From Pseudomonadota bacterium (GTDB taxonomy: Bacteria > Campylobacterota > Campylobacteria > Campylobacterales > Sulfurospirillaceae), in the NCBI GenBank assembly GCA_017860615.1, contig JAGDMU010000001.1, positions 62,001-126,000 on the forward strand: a DNA stretch of 64,000 bases, read 5' to 3'. Both the position numbers and the translations under genes were made by a program. Positions 8,286-16,505 of the stretch are shown here, in pieces. How positions within the stretch are numbered: the stretch's first letter is position 1; each line of letters opens with the position of its first letter. Under the pieces are notes generated by a model. The model was not told where the DNA came from. It was given only the letters and a program-made list of their open reading frames with translations, and made no database searches.

Positions 8286-10067
8286 ATGGACACATCAGCA
8301 ATGGAGAGTCTCAAATCTCGTTGTAAAAACATACGAATTTTATACATTGAAGACGATGAGGTTACGAGAAAATATACGCATTCGATTTTAAGCGAATTCT
8401 TTGATTTTGTTGATGTTGCAAGCGATGGACAGAGTGGCTATGATATGTTTGTCGATGCTGAGATTGCTATTCCTCATTTAGGACTTCCACAGTTACTTCA
8501 TACGCAAAAATACAACCTTGTGATTACAGACATTAAAATGCCTAAAATGGATGGCATTGCGCTCATCTCAAAAATTCGTAAAATCTGTAAAGAAACAGCG
8601 ATTATTGTCACATCTGCGCACAATGATGTTGAGTATTTAATCGAGACGATTCGTTTGGGTGTGGATGGCTATATTTTAAAGCCCATTGAACTTGACCAAC
8701 TTTTAGACTCGCTAGCATCAACAGTAGAGACGATTTTACTCAAAGAGGAGCACCGCGCTTATACCAGTTCTTTGAAGCAAACCATTGAATTGCAGCAGTC
8801 TGCTCTTGAGGAGCAACTGCATACGGATGCACTGACCAAACTTCCCAATAAAAACACACTCGATAACATTTTGTCGCAAATTCAGCCTGTTGAAGTCCCC
8901 TCACTTTTCCTCATAAACATTGATAATTTTAAAAATTATAATAAGCTCTATGGTCTTGATGCGGGAAATCAGATATTGCAAGAGTTTGCGTATCACTTAA
9001 AGGCGATTGCTAGCTCTTTGTGTTACGATGTTTTTCGCATCTCATCGAATGAATTTGTCATGTTGCGCCTCGATACGCAGCTAGATCCTGATAAGATTTA
9101 TGAAGACATTACGCAAACGCTTGAAGTACTTAATGGCATTGAGATAAAGATCAAAGGGCTTCATGAAAAAATATTGGTCAATGTCTCCATGGGGGTTACA
9201 TTTGATCAAGAAAACCTCTTTAATAAAGCCTTTACTGCGCTCGATTTTGCCAAACAAACGGGCAAAACCTTTGTTGTTTATACCAGTAATTTAGACGAAA
9301 CAGAATCCCTTGCCAATGACTTTTACTGGCAAGATGTGATTGCCGACACACTCAACAAAGACAATGTGGTGCCATTTTTTCAACCTATTTGTGACAAAAA
9401 TGGGCAGATTATTAAGTACGAAGCATTGATTCGCATTCGTACCAAAGATAAGCTTGAACAAGAGCAATACGTCTCTCCCTACTATTTTTTAGACATTGCA
9501 CGTCGAACCAGACAGTACGACAGCCTAAGTCACAAAATGATTGAGAAAGTCTTGGAAATGATGGTTTTACACCCTACGGTAACGTTTTCGATCAACTTTA
9601 GTTTTAGAGATATGCTTAACAAAGAAATCAGGGATATGGTGCGCTCTAGACTCGTTACAATGCAAGAAGAGAATAAAACAATCAACTTGGTTTTTGAAGT
9701 CGTTGAGAGTGAAAAAATGATCGATATTAATACCATCAAAAACTTTTTAAAATACATCAAATACGAGAATGCACCGATTGCTATTGATGATTTTGGAACA
9801 GGGTATTCTAATTTTTCGCATTTGATGCAGATGAACCCTTCGTATTTAAAAATTGATGGTAGTTTGATTAAAGAGATTGATACGAATGAGAAGACTCTTT
9901 TGCTCGTAAAAGGTATCGTCTCTTTCGCTAAGGCATTGCAGATAAAAACGATTGCAGAGTATGTTCATAACCAGACGATTTTCGATCTTTTGGTTGAAAT
10001 TGGTGTGGATGAGTTTCAAGGGTATTATATTGGCGAGCCATGTTTGGAATTACAATGTCATCTCTAA
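8286..10067 (+). CDS. receiver-GGDEF(degenerate)-EAL c-di-GMP protein
   Basis: 593 residues, three domains. The receiver domain (about 10-140) has ILYIEDDE and phospho-Asp in VITDIKMPKMDG. The GGDEF domain (about 180-310) has SSNEF at the active loop, so it is probably not a cyclase. The EAL domain (about 345-590) has YEALIRIR, DDFGTGYSN, YLKIDGSL, TIAEYV and FQGYYIG, so phosphodiesterase activity is plausible; the usual glutamate motif ELTE is EVVE. ATG 8286 is preceded by GAGGA at 8276-8280; ATG codons at 8274 and 8283 are also in frame. It overlaps the next kinase gene slightly, suggesting one operon 8286-11688. Confidence 0.88.
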   Translation: MDTSAMESLKSRCKNIRILYIEDDEVTRKYTHSILSEFFDFVDVASDGQSGYDMFVDAEIAIPHLGLPQLLHTQKYNLVITDIKMPKMDGIALISKIRKICKETAIIVTSAHNDVEYLIETIRLGVDGYILKPIELDQLLDSLASTVETILLKEEHRAYTSSLKQTIELQQSALEEQLHTDALTKLPNKNTLDNILSQIQPVEVPSLFLINIDNFKNYNKLYGLDAGNQILQEFAYHLKAIASSLCYDVFRISSNEFVMLRLDTQLDPDKIYEDITQTLEVLNGIEIKIKGLHEKILVNVSMGVTFDQENLFNKAFTALDFAKQTGKTFVVYTSNLDETESLANDFYWQDVIADTLNKDNVVPFFQPICDKNGQIIKYEALIRIRTKDKLEQEQYVSPYYFLDIARRTRQYDSLSHKMIEKVLEMMVLHPTVTFSINFSFRDMLNKEIRDMVRSRLVTMQEENKTINLVFEVVESEKMIDINTIKNFLKYIKYENAPIAIDDFGTGYSNFSHLMQMNPSYLKIDGSLIKEIDTNEKTLLLVKGIVSFAKALQIKTIAEYVHNQTIFDLLVEIGVDEFQGYYIGEPCLELQCHL

Positions 10068-11269
10068 CGCCAACGAGTATCCTACTTGGTTTAGGCATTA
10101 TCCTCTTGTTAGGCATCATGTGGATATACCTGCTTTTAAAACAGCGTCAAAAATTTAAACAGCTCATTGATTTTGCGATTGAAGGTATGGTCATTTCACA
10201 CAAAGGATGTGTGGTTGAAATCAATGCGCAAGCACTGAAAATTTTTGGTGGAACCGATAAGCAAGAAATCCTTGGAAAATCCATGTTTGATTTTATCGCG
10301 CCTGAGTCAAAAGCGTTGGTTCAAGAACAATCAACAAAGCGGCATACTGAAATGTATGAGTGTATGCTTTTGCGCAAAAATGGAACCATTTTTCCAGCAC
10401 TTGTGAGAGGCTCTAACGTAGAGGGATTTGGAAAGTCTATGCGTGTTTCTGCCATCATTGATCTTAGTGAGTTAAAAGAAGCACAATACGCACTGCAAGC
10501 ACTCAATGGCAACTTAGAGATGCAAGTGCAAGCTCAAATTGAAAAAAATCGTCAACAAGAGATGATGCTTTTTCAACAATCTCGCCATGCACAAATGGGC
10601 GAGATGATCAGTATGATAGCCCATCAATGGCGCCAACCGCTTAATGTCCTTTCACTTTTAGCTCAAAATATTGTCTTTAAATACAAACTCCATAAACTCG
10701 ATGATCCTGTAATGGATGAGTTTAAAGAGGATTCAATGCGCCAGATTTTGCAGATGTCCAAAACCATTGATGATTTTAGAGACTTTTTTAAACCCGATAA
10801 ATCAATCAAAATTTTTGATGTAAAACAACAACTAGCCCATGCGGTTGAGATGGTCAAACCCATTGTGGCAGGTCATGGGATTGAACTCTCTTTTCAAGCC
10901 GAAGATGGTTTAAAAGTTGAGAGTTTCCCCAATGAATTTGGCCAGTCTATTATCAATATTCTTAACAATGCCAAAGATGTGCTTTTGGAGAGTTGTGGAG
11001 ATCATAGTAAACAGATTGTTGTTGAGGCAAAACGAGGGGACAATTCCGAAGTTATCGTGAGCATTGAAGATAATGGTGGGGGCATTGATACAATTGTCAT
11101 GCCTTATATTTTTGAGCCTTATTTTTCAACTAAAGGTGCAAAACATGGTACAGGATTGGGACTTTATATGACAAAGATTATTGTCGAAGAGCATATGCAT
11201 GGTCGCATTAGTGTTGTAAATACCACTACAGGTGCAAGATTTCAGATTGTTTTACAAGGGTTAATATAA
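10055..11269 (+). CDS. PAS-domain sensor histidine kinase
   Basis: 404 residues. One N-terminal transmembrane helix (about residues 10-30), a PAS domain (about 35-150), a coiled coil, then the phosphoacceptor helix with MGEMISMIAHQWRQPLN (His in AHQWRQP). This helix type is very common in campylobacterotal kinases. The ATPase domain has NILNNAKDV (N box), EDNGGGI (G1) and GTGLGLYMTK (G2). The start at 10055 has GGA nearby; ATG 10040 is a longer alternative. Its stop overlaps the ATG of the following receiver by one base, so the two are coupled. Confidence 0.9.
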   Translation: MSSLTPTSILLGLGIILLLGIMWIYLLLKQRQKFKQLIDFAIEGMVISHKGCVVEINAQALKIFGGTDKQEILGKSMFDFIAPESKALVQEQSTKRHTEMYECMLLRKNGTIFPALVRGSNVEGFGKSMRVSAIIDLSELKEAQYALQALNGNLEMQVQAQIEKNRQQEMMLFQQSRHAQMGEMISMIAHQWRQPLNVLSLLAQNIVFKYKLHKLDDPVMDEFKEDSMRQILQMSKTIDDFRDFFKPDKSIKIFDVKQQLAHAVEMVKPIVAGHGIELSFQAEDGLKVESFPNEFGQSIINILNNAKDVLLESCGDHSKQIVVEAKRGDNSEVIVSIEDNGGGIDTIVMPYIFEPYFSTKGAKHGTGLGLYMTKIIVEEHMHGRISVVNTTTGARFQIVLQGLI

Positions 11270-11688
11270 TGGATTTGAGTTTACTAAAAGACATTCGTCC
11301 TTTGATTATTGAAGATGACCCTGATGTTATGAATTCATTATTTTCAATTTTTGATACCGTTTTTGATATCTTTTACACGGCACGCAATGGGGAAGAGGGG
11401 TTGTATCGGTTTTATAAAGAGAGTCCCGATATTATCATCACCGATTTGCAAATGCCTTTTATGGGTGGTTTCCGTATGCTAGATCGTATTCGTATGGAAA
11501 CTAAAATTATTCCTATCATCGTTACATCCGCACATAGTTCTAAAGAGCAGTTTGAAAAGGCAGATGAACTTAATGTCAATGCCTATCTCGTTAAACCTTA
11601 CGACATGGATACGCTCTTTGAAAAAATTTATGAGTGTTGTTATATCCAAACATTACAAAAGATCGATCTCAACGAATTTACCGTTTAA
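11269..11688 (+). CDS. stand-alone receiver-domain protein
   Basis: 139 residues, a single CheY-like receiver with LIIEDDPD, phospho-Asp in IIITDLQMPFMGG, T in VTSAHS and the conserved Lys in LVKPYD. There is no output domain, so it probably relays a phosphoryl group or acts by protein contact. It is translationally coupled to the upstream PAS kinase (TAATG). Its last 36 bases overlap antisense with the end of the flavodiiron protein gene. Confidence 0.88.
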   Translation: MDLSLLKDIRPLIIEDDPDVMNSLFSIFDTVFDIFYTARNGEEGLYRFYKESPDIIITDLQMPFMGGFRMLDRIRMETKIIPIIVTSAHSSKEQFEKADELNVNAYLVKPYDMDTLFEKIYECCYIQTLQKIDLNEFTV

Positions 11689-12885
11689 AATCTCAGCAAA
11701 CTCTACCCCAAATTCATAGCACGTTTCAAGCTCTGCCACACTGGGAATCAGTTTAATTTTTAAAGGTGTGAGCGGAGGGACGCGAAGTTTCAGCGATTTG
11801 AGGCGCGCCAGTATATGATCGACCGCTTCACCACTCCAACCGTATGACCCAAACGCTCCTGCACATTTTCCTTGTTTGTCTAAAAACATAAGGCATGAAA
11901 GTAAATCCCATACAGGCTTTGGTGCATCGGCATTGATCGTGGGTGTTCCGATTAAAAAGCCATCGCTCTCTTCCAAAATCGCCATCATATTTTGCTCTTC
12001 AATGGAGGCAAGATCGTAGATGTTCGCAACCACACCTTCGACACTCTCGCATCCTTCAAAGATCGCTTGTGCCATCTCTTGGGTATTTTTATAGCTGGTG
12101 AGGTAAAAAATAGAGAGAATTTTTTTACCCGCTTTGTACTTTTCAACTTTATGGCTCCACTTTCGATATGACTCAATGTACTGCTGTGGATTTTCACGCA
12201 AAATGGGACCATGAAGCGGCGCAATCAGCGCTATGTCAAAACGCTCGTACAGTTTCAGCGCACTTCTAACATAGCTTTGAAACGGACGCATGATGTGGTC
12301 ATAGTAGTACTGAAACGCGTAAGAAAAATCGCCCACTTTGTCGTTAAAAAGGCGTTTATCATAGTAGTGGGCGCCAAACACATCGCCACTAAAGAGTAGT
12401 TTATCCTCATGCACATAACTGCTCATCGTCTCTGGCCAGTGAAGATAAGGCGTCGTCAAAAAGGTAATCGTTTTGTCGCCCAACGTGAGCTGTTTGTTGG
12501 TCCAGATGGTCTCAAAAGTGATCTCAACACTGCCTGCAAGCGCTTTGAGCATCGTCGTGGCTTGAGGAGAAATGAGCACTTTGGCGTGAGGTGCTCTGGT
12601 GATAAGTTCAGGCAAGGCACCTGAATGGTCAGGCTCGATGTGATGGATAATGACGTATTTGATCTCATCGTACGAACACAAAGCCTCTACATGGTGAAAG
12701 AAATCGTCTTGAAACTCTTTTTTAACCGTATCGACGATGATGACACCAACATCAGTTTTAATGAGATACGCGTTGTAACTCGAACCATTGGCGGTTCGCA
12801 TAACAATGTCAAAGGTACGAATATCAGGGTCAAATACACCTATAAAATAGATGTCCTTAGCTAGGGTTATGGGAAGATGGTGCAT
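11653..12885 (-). CDS. flavodiiron protein (O2/NO reductase, FprA type)
   Basis: 410 residues. An N-terminal metallo-beta-lactamase-like diiron domain (about 1-245) has the ligand set HxExDH (H82, E84, D86, H87 in HHIEPDHSG), YLHWPETM and FSGDVFGAHY. A C-terminal flavodoxin domain (about 255-400) binds FMN. No rubredoxin domain is fused. These enzymes reduce O2 to water or NO to N2O in anaerobes and microaerophiles. It is the last gene of the ferredoxin/NifX-like operon and overlaps the NifX-like gene by 29 bp. Protection of nitrogenase from oxygen is a context-based inference. Confidence 0.92.
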   Translation of the reverse strand: MHHLPITLAKDIYFIGVFDPDIRTFDIVMRTANGSSYNAYLIKTDVGVIIVDTVKKEFQDDFFHHVEALCSYDEIKYVIIHHIEPDHSGALPELITRAPHAKVLISPQATTMLKALAGSVEITFETIWTNKQLTLGDKTITFLTTPYLHWPETMSSYVHEDKLLFSGDVFGAHYYDKRLFNDKVGDFSYAFQYYYDHIMRPFQSYVRSALKLYERFDIALIAPLHGPILRENPQQYIESYRKWSHKVEKYKAGKKILSIFYLTSYKNTQEMAQAIFEGCESVEGVVANIYDLASIEEQNMMAILEESDGFLIGTPTINADAPKPVWDLLSCLMFLDKQGKCAGAFGSYGWSGEAVDHILARLKSLKLRVPPLTPLKIKLIPSVAELETCYEFGVEFAEILNGKFVEIDLL

Positions 12886-13240
12886 GGAGAAACCTTTGCA
12901 TCCAAAGAGGCGGATTGCTGTTTTTTAACGTGAGGAGCGTGTTTAAAAGGGTGTCGATACGCTCGTTCTCTTTTTCAGACTTCAGCACAAAAATACCAGA
13001 GCCTTTGACCATGAGTGAAGCGCGAGGGCCTATGTGTGAAGCGCACAAGATGTTGGCATCTTCTAAGCATTCGATCTTGTAGGCGAGTTTATCGCCTTCT
13101 TCGGCGATTTCATTGGGTGATTCGAGTGCTTTGATAAACACAAAAGAGTCCTCTTTGAGTTCGTAGAGGTAAAAGCATTTGCACCAGCCAAAATGGTCAT
13201 TGACATGAATGTTGTCGGTGGATGCAAATGCTATTTTCAT
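12857..13240 (-). CDS. NifX/NifB-C-terminal-like cofactor-binding protein
   Basis: 127 residues with the dinitrogenase iron-molybdenum cofactor fold: MKIAFASTDNIHVNDHFGWCKCFYLYE matches the start of NifX, with the conserved HFG. A CxC (WCKC) follows the HFG, which is not present in the second NifX at 22652. Such proteins carry NifB-co or FeMo-co precursors. It lies 4 bp after the ferredoxin gene, in an operon with the flavodiiron protein. Whether it functions as NifX, NafY or NifY cannot be decided from sequence. Confidence 0.85.
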   Translation of the reverse strand: MKIAFASTDNIHVNDHFGWCKCFYLYELKEDSFVFIKALESPNEIAEEGDKLAYKIECLEDANILCASHIGPRASLMVKGSGIFVLKSEKENERIDTLLNTLLTLKNSNPPLWMQRFLHAPSSHNPS

Positions 13241-13244
13241 GATC

Positions 13245-13622
13245 TTATCCTGCTACGGCTACGTGTGCTTGGCGGTCGCTAATAGAGATGGCTTCACGGT
13301 AAGGCTTAGGAGAGACTTCAGGAAACATAATGCCGTTTTTCTTATGCTCACGGATATTGTAAAGACCACTCTCGTGACCTGCAACATAGTACGCATTGTA
13401 CTCAGCAGTGTAGGGTAAATCCCAAACGATAGCGCCCTCTGTAGGACAGGCATCTGCGCATTTTGGTGTCGTACCATCCGAACACTCGATGCATTTTTCA
13501 GGCTTAACATACGTCGTGTCGCCATTGATCGGTGAATCGCTTGCACTGACAATAGCCGTCGCAGGACACTCGTCGATACAACTGTCACAATTAATACAAA
13601 GTTCTGTAATTCTTACTGCCAT
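13245..13622 (-). CDS. nif-associated 2x[4Fe-4S] ferredoxin (FdxB/FdxN-like)
   Basis: 125 residues. Two cluster motifs: CINCDSCIDECP near the N-terminus and CIECSDGTTPKCADACP near residue 45, the second with the 8-residue spacing seen in nif-type ferredoxin III and related proteins. About 50 residues follow the second motif (WDLPYTAEYNAYY onward), longer than minimal FdxN. It is likely an electron donor to nitrogenase or to NifB/NifEN. ATG 13622 has AAAGGAT upstream. The sigma54-like promoter is at 13750-13763, leaving a leader of about 115 bases containing an inverted repeat. Confidence 0.88.
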   Translation of the reverse strand: MAVRITELCINCDSCIDECPATAIVSASDSPINGDTTYVKPEKCIECSDGTTPKCADACPTEGAIVWDLPYTAEYNAYYVAGHESGLYNIREHKKNGIMFPEVSPKPYREAISISDRQAHVAVAG

Positions 13623-13673
13623 GGTAGATCCTTTGGATTGGATTAGTAGCTCAAAAAAGCCTTGCTAAAAAGT

Positions 13674-13710
13674 ACCCACGATGCGAAAAGGGCTTGATCA
13701 CACCGTGGGT
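13674..13710. repeat. inverted repeat in the leader of the ferredoxin operon
   Basis: ACCCACG (13674-13680) pairs with CGTGGGT (13704-13710) across 23 bases. It lies between the ferredoxin start and its sigma54-like promoter, so it would be transcribed in the 5' leader. It could be an RNA hairpin or an operator. The function is unknown. Confidence 0.4.
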
Positions 13711-13749
13711 GTTGAGTAAGGGTTTTTAAAGGTACACGCTTTAGTATTT

Positions 13750-13763
13750 ACAAAAAGTGTTCC
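13750..13763 (-). promoter_or_regulatory. sigma54-type promoter of the ferredoxin-NifX-flavodiiron operon
   Basis: The minus strand reads CTACGGAACACTTTTTGT: GG at 13763-13762, GT at 13751-13750, spacing N10. The -12 dinucleotide is GT rather than GC, as at two other sites here. The CTACGGAACACT core is identical to the nifH site. Confidence 0.75.
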
Positions 13764-13771
13764 GTAGAAAC

Positions 13772-13785
13772 AAGAGATATCTCTT
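13772..13785. promoter_or_regulatory. 14-bp perfect palindrome between divergent nif promoters
   Basis: AAGAGATATCTCTT sits nine bases upstream of the minus-strand ferredoxin promoter and about 40 bases upstream of the nifE promoter. It is a candidate operator. A 14-bp palindrome is expected a few times in 64 kb by chance, so the position is the main argument. Confidence 0.3.
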
Positions 13786-13823
13786 TTAGATCATTGAGCA
13801 GAAGAAACGATGTTAATGTATAT

Positions 13824-13837
13824 GGAATAGATTATGC
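13824..13837 (+). promoter_or_regulatory. sigma54-type promoter of nifE-nifN
   Basis: TATGGAATAGATTATGCAAAT has GG at 13824-13825 and GC at 13836-13837 with N10 spacing, and matches the nifH promoter at about 15 of 21 positions. The -12 element is only 12 bases before the nifE ATG, so transcription would start at or beside the start codon. Confidence 0.7.
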
Positions 13838-13849
13838 AAATTCATAACT

Positions 13850-15196
13850 ATGGTAAATAGAAAACTGATCAAGGATTTGTTAAACGAGAGTGCTTGTTCT
13901 CATAACAAAACCAAAAAAGCGAGCTGTGATAAACCGAAACCTGGAGCGACGAGTGGAGGGTGTGCGTTTGAGGGAGCGCAAATATCACTTTTTCCTTATG
14001 CTGACGCTGTGCATTTGGTGCATGGTCCAGACACTTGTCTTGGCGCTTCATGGGAAACCAGAGCTACGCTTACAAGCTATGAAGGTGAAAACAACACACC
14101 ATTAGGCTATTGCACCAATGTCACGACACAAGACATCATCTTTGGTGGTGACAAGAAGCTTGCTGATGCATTGGCGTACATTGTAGAGCATAAAAAGCCT
14201 AAGGCGATTTTTGTCTATGAAACCTGTGTAACAGCGATGATCGGAGATAACATTGACTATACGTGCAAGACCGCGGAAGAGCTGTTTCACATTCCTATTG
14301 TGCCTGTACATTCGCCAGGTTTTGTGGGGAGTAAAAATTTAGGGTCACGCCTTGCAGGTGAAGCGGTGCTGGACGCGCTTGTGGGAACACGTGAACCAGA
14401 ATTCATTCATCCCTTTGGTATTAACTTGATCGGTGATTATAACGTCACGGGCGATATGTGGCAGTACAAGCCTATACTTGAACGTATTGGCATCAAAGTC
14501 ATCTCCTCACTCTCGGGTGATGGCAGAATCGAGCAGATACAAATGGCACACACTGCAAAGCTCAATGTCATTGTCTGTGCGAAATCCTTAGTCACCTTGT
14601 GTCGTAAAATGCAAGAACGCTACAACATCCCTTATGTCAGCGTCTCATTTTACGGTAAACGTGACACGTCCAATGCGATTCGTTCTATCGTCAACGCGTT
14701 TGGCGATGCGGAATTGATCGCCAAAGCCGAAACGATTATCGCCGAAGAAGAGGCGAAATTGGCGGAGCGTTTGAGGCCATACCATCTGATGCTCAAAGGC
14801 AAAAAAGCCATTCTGAACACGGGCGGTAATAAGTCGTGGTCGATCGCCTCAGCACTTCAAGACATCGGCATCGAAGTGGTCGCAACCTGTGTTCAAAAAG
14901 CAACGGAAGAAGATGTGGCGATAGCGAGTGAATATGTGCCCATCGTCTTTAAAAACCCAGGTGTTGAACAACCTCGTCTCATTGATGAGCACAAGGTGGA
15001 CATTTTGTTGGCGGGTGGGAGAAGTCTTTACACGGCGATTAAAAAGCGCATTGCCTTTGTCGATGTCAATCAAGAGAAAAAAGTAAGTTATGGTGCATAT
15101 GGTGGGCTTGAAAATTTGGCGAGCGATGTCTGTTCAGCTCTTGCAAATCCTGTCTTTAAACTGGTTGGAAAGGCTGCACCATGGGAGCTAGTATGA
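13850..15196 (+). CDS. nifE: nitrogenase FeMo-cofactor scaffold NifE
   Basis: 448 residues. NifE pairs with NifN in the scaffold where NifB-co is converted to FeMo-cofactor. The N-terminus is typical: DLLNESACSHNKTKKASC, then KPGATSGGCAFEGAQISL and HGPDTCLGASWETR. NifE-type cysteines and ETCVTAMIGDNI follow. ATG 13850 is the only suitable start that keeps the family N-terminus, yet no ribosome-binding site precedes it and the promoter -12 is 12 bases upstream. It overlaps nifN by 4 bp. Confidence 0.96.
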   Translation: MVNRKLIKDLLNESACSHNKTKKASCDKPKPGATSGGCAFEGAQISLFPYADAVHLVHGPDTCLGASWETRATLTSYEGENNTPLGYCTNVTTQDIIFGGDKKLADALAYIVEHKKPKAIFVYETCVTAMIGDNIDYTCKTAEELFHIPIVPVHSPGFVGSKNLGSRLAGEAVLDALVGTREPEFIHPFGINLIGDYNVTGDMWQYKPILERIGIKVISSLSGDGRIEQIQMAHTAKLNVIVCAKSLVTLCRKMQERYNIPYVSVSFYGKRDTSNAIRSIVNAFGDAELIAKAETIIAEEEAKLAERLRPYHLMLKGKKAILNTGGNKSWSIASALQDIGIEVVATCVQKATEEDVAIASEYVPIVFKNPGVEQPRLIDEHKVDILLAGGRSLYTAIKKRIAFVDVNQEKKVSYGAYGGLENLASDVCSALANPVFKLVGKAAPWELV

Positions 15197-16473
15197 ATTT
15201 AAAAGAGCTTAGAACAACGAGCATAAAACCTTTACATGTAAACCCTCTCAAGCTCTCTCAGCCGATGGGTGCGACACTCGCATTTTTGGGCATTAAAAAC
15301 TGTATGCCTTTGATGCACGGAGCGCAAGGGTGCGCTTCGTTTACGAAGGTACTTTTTACAAGGCACTTTAACGATCCTATCGCCATTCAAACCACCGCGG
15401 TCAATGACATTACCGCCGTCATCGATGGCGGTGATAAAGGCATCTCCGAAGCGGTTGAAAACATCACCAAAAAAGTAACACCCGATCTGGTGGGTCTTTT
15501 TACGACGGGTATGACCGAGACCAAAGGCGATGACATCAAAGGCGCAACGCTTCTTTTGAAAGAGAAGCAAAAGATGGTCTATGTGCATACACCTGATTTT
15601 GAAGGAGGGCTGGAGAGTGGATGGAGTTTGAGCGTTCAAAACATCATATCGCAACTCATAGAGCCAACCACACAGATACGAAAAGATAAGGTGTTGGTTA
15701 TTCCTAATGTCAACCTAAGCCCCATAGAAGTTGAAAAGCTTAAAGAGGCGTTAGAACTTATGGACTTTGATGTGCTCGCTTTACCCGATCTTAGTGATTC
15801 ACTCGATGGGCATTTAGGTGTGAAACAAGGCGCACTGAGCAGTGGTGGCATTAGTGTCTCTGAGATCGAAAAACTGGGAGATGCTGGGCTTGTTATGAGC
15901 ATTGGACGTTCAGTCAAAAAATGTGGAGAGATGTTTCATGAGAAGTTCCCTCAAAGTACACATCTGCATTTTGATAGCCTAATAGGGCTGGAAGCTTGTG
16001 ATGCGTTTTACGCGCAGGTACTGAATTATCTTGGAAGTAAAAGTGTTCCTAGTGTTGTTAAACGATGGCGCGCACGTCTTCAAGATGTGCTTTTAGACAC
16101 CCATTTTACCCTTGGAAAAGCAAAAATTGTCATTGCCGATGAACCTGATAGTGTTTATGGTATGAGCAAAGCATTGCAAGAGGTTGGGGCGAGTGTCGAA
16201 GCGTTTATATCACAACGCAGTGAGATTCAAGATGCCTTTACGTGCGGTGTGCGCATAGGAGACTTTGAGGATGTGGAAGCGTTACTGCCTCAGATGGATA
16301 TGATCATCGCCAATTTTCATGCGGAAAGACTAGCCCATAAGCATCATAAAGCACTGCTCATTCGCGGATTTCCAAACTATGAGCAAGTCGGTATTGGGCT
16401 TCGACATAACATTTTGTATGAAGGCAGTTGCGCCTTTTTATGCGAGGTGAATAATCTTTTAGGACATCAATGA
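15193..16473 (+). CDS. nifN: nitrogenase FeMo-cofactor scaffold NifN
   Basis: 426 residues, the beta-like partner of NifE. Signature segments are NPLKLSQPMGATLAFLGI, HGAQGCASFTKVLFTRHF and TTGMTETKGDDIKG. It is shorter than NifK because the NifK N-terminal extension is absent, as usual for NifN. ATG 15193 is chosen because GGGAG lies at 15183-15187 and the ATG overlaps the nifE stop (ATGA); ATG 15181 would have no such site. A homocysteine methyltransferase follows after 32 bp. Confidence 0.95.
   Translation: MNLKELRTTSIKPLHVNPLKLSQPMGATLAFLGIKNCMPLMHGAQGCASFTKVLFTRHFNDPIAIQTTAVNDITAVIDGGDKGISEAVENITKKVTPDLVGLFTTGMTETKGDDIKGATLLLKEKQKMVYVHTPDFEGGLESGWSLSVQNIISQLIEPTTQIRKDKVLVIPNVNLSPIEVEKLKEALELMDFDVLALPDLSDSLDGHLGVKQGALSSGGISVSEIEKLGDAGLVMSIGRSVKKCGEMFHEKFPQSTHLHFDSLIGLEACDAFYAQVLNYLGSKSVPSVVKRWRARLQDVLLDTHFTLGKAKIVIADEPDSVYGMSKALQEVGASVEAFISQRSEIQDAFTCGVRIGDFEDVEALLPQMDMIIANFHAERLAHKHHKALLIRGFPNYEQVGIGLRHNILYEGSCAFLCEVNNLLGHQ
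15231..15242. repeat. TTTACATGTAAA palindrome (in nifN)
   Basis: Perfect 12-bp palindrome near the nifN 5' end. Eight perfect copies occur in this window, against about 0.02 expected from base composition; 10-bp cores occur at 2976 and 27141, and 9/10 matches at 5977, 42450 and 60215. Confidence 0.7.
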
Positions 16474-16505
16474 TAGTATAACCCTAAAAAAAGGGAGAAT
16501 AAGCG

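Noticed and set aside
8880-9300. GGDEF domain of the 8286 protein as an active diguanylate cyclase
   Set aside because: The active loop reads SSNEF, so catalysis is unlikely.
13758-13772. TGT-N9-ACA as a NifA upstream activator site
   Set aside because: Spacing is 9 rather than 10, and it overlaps the promoter -24 element rather than lying upstream.
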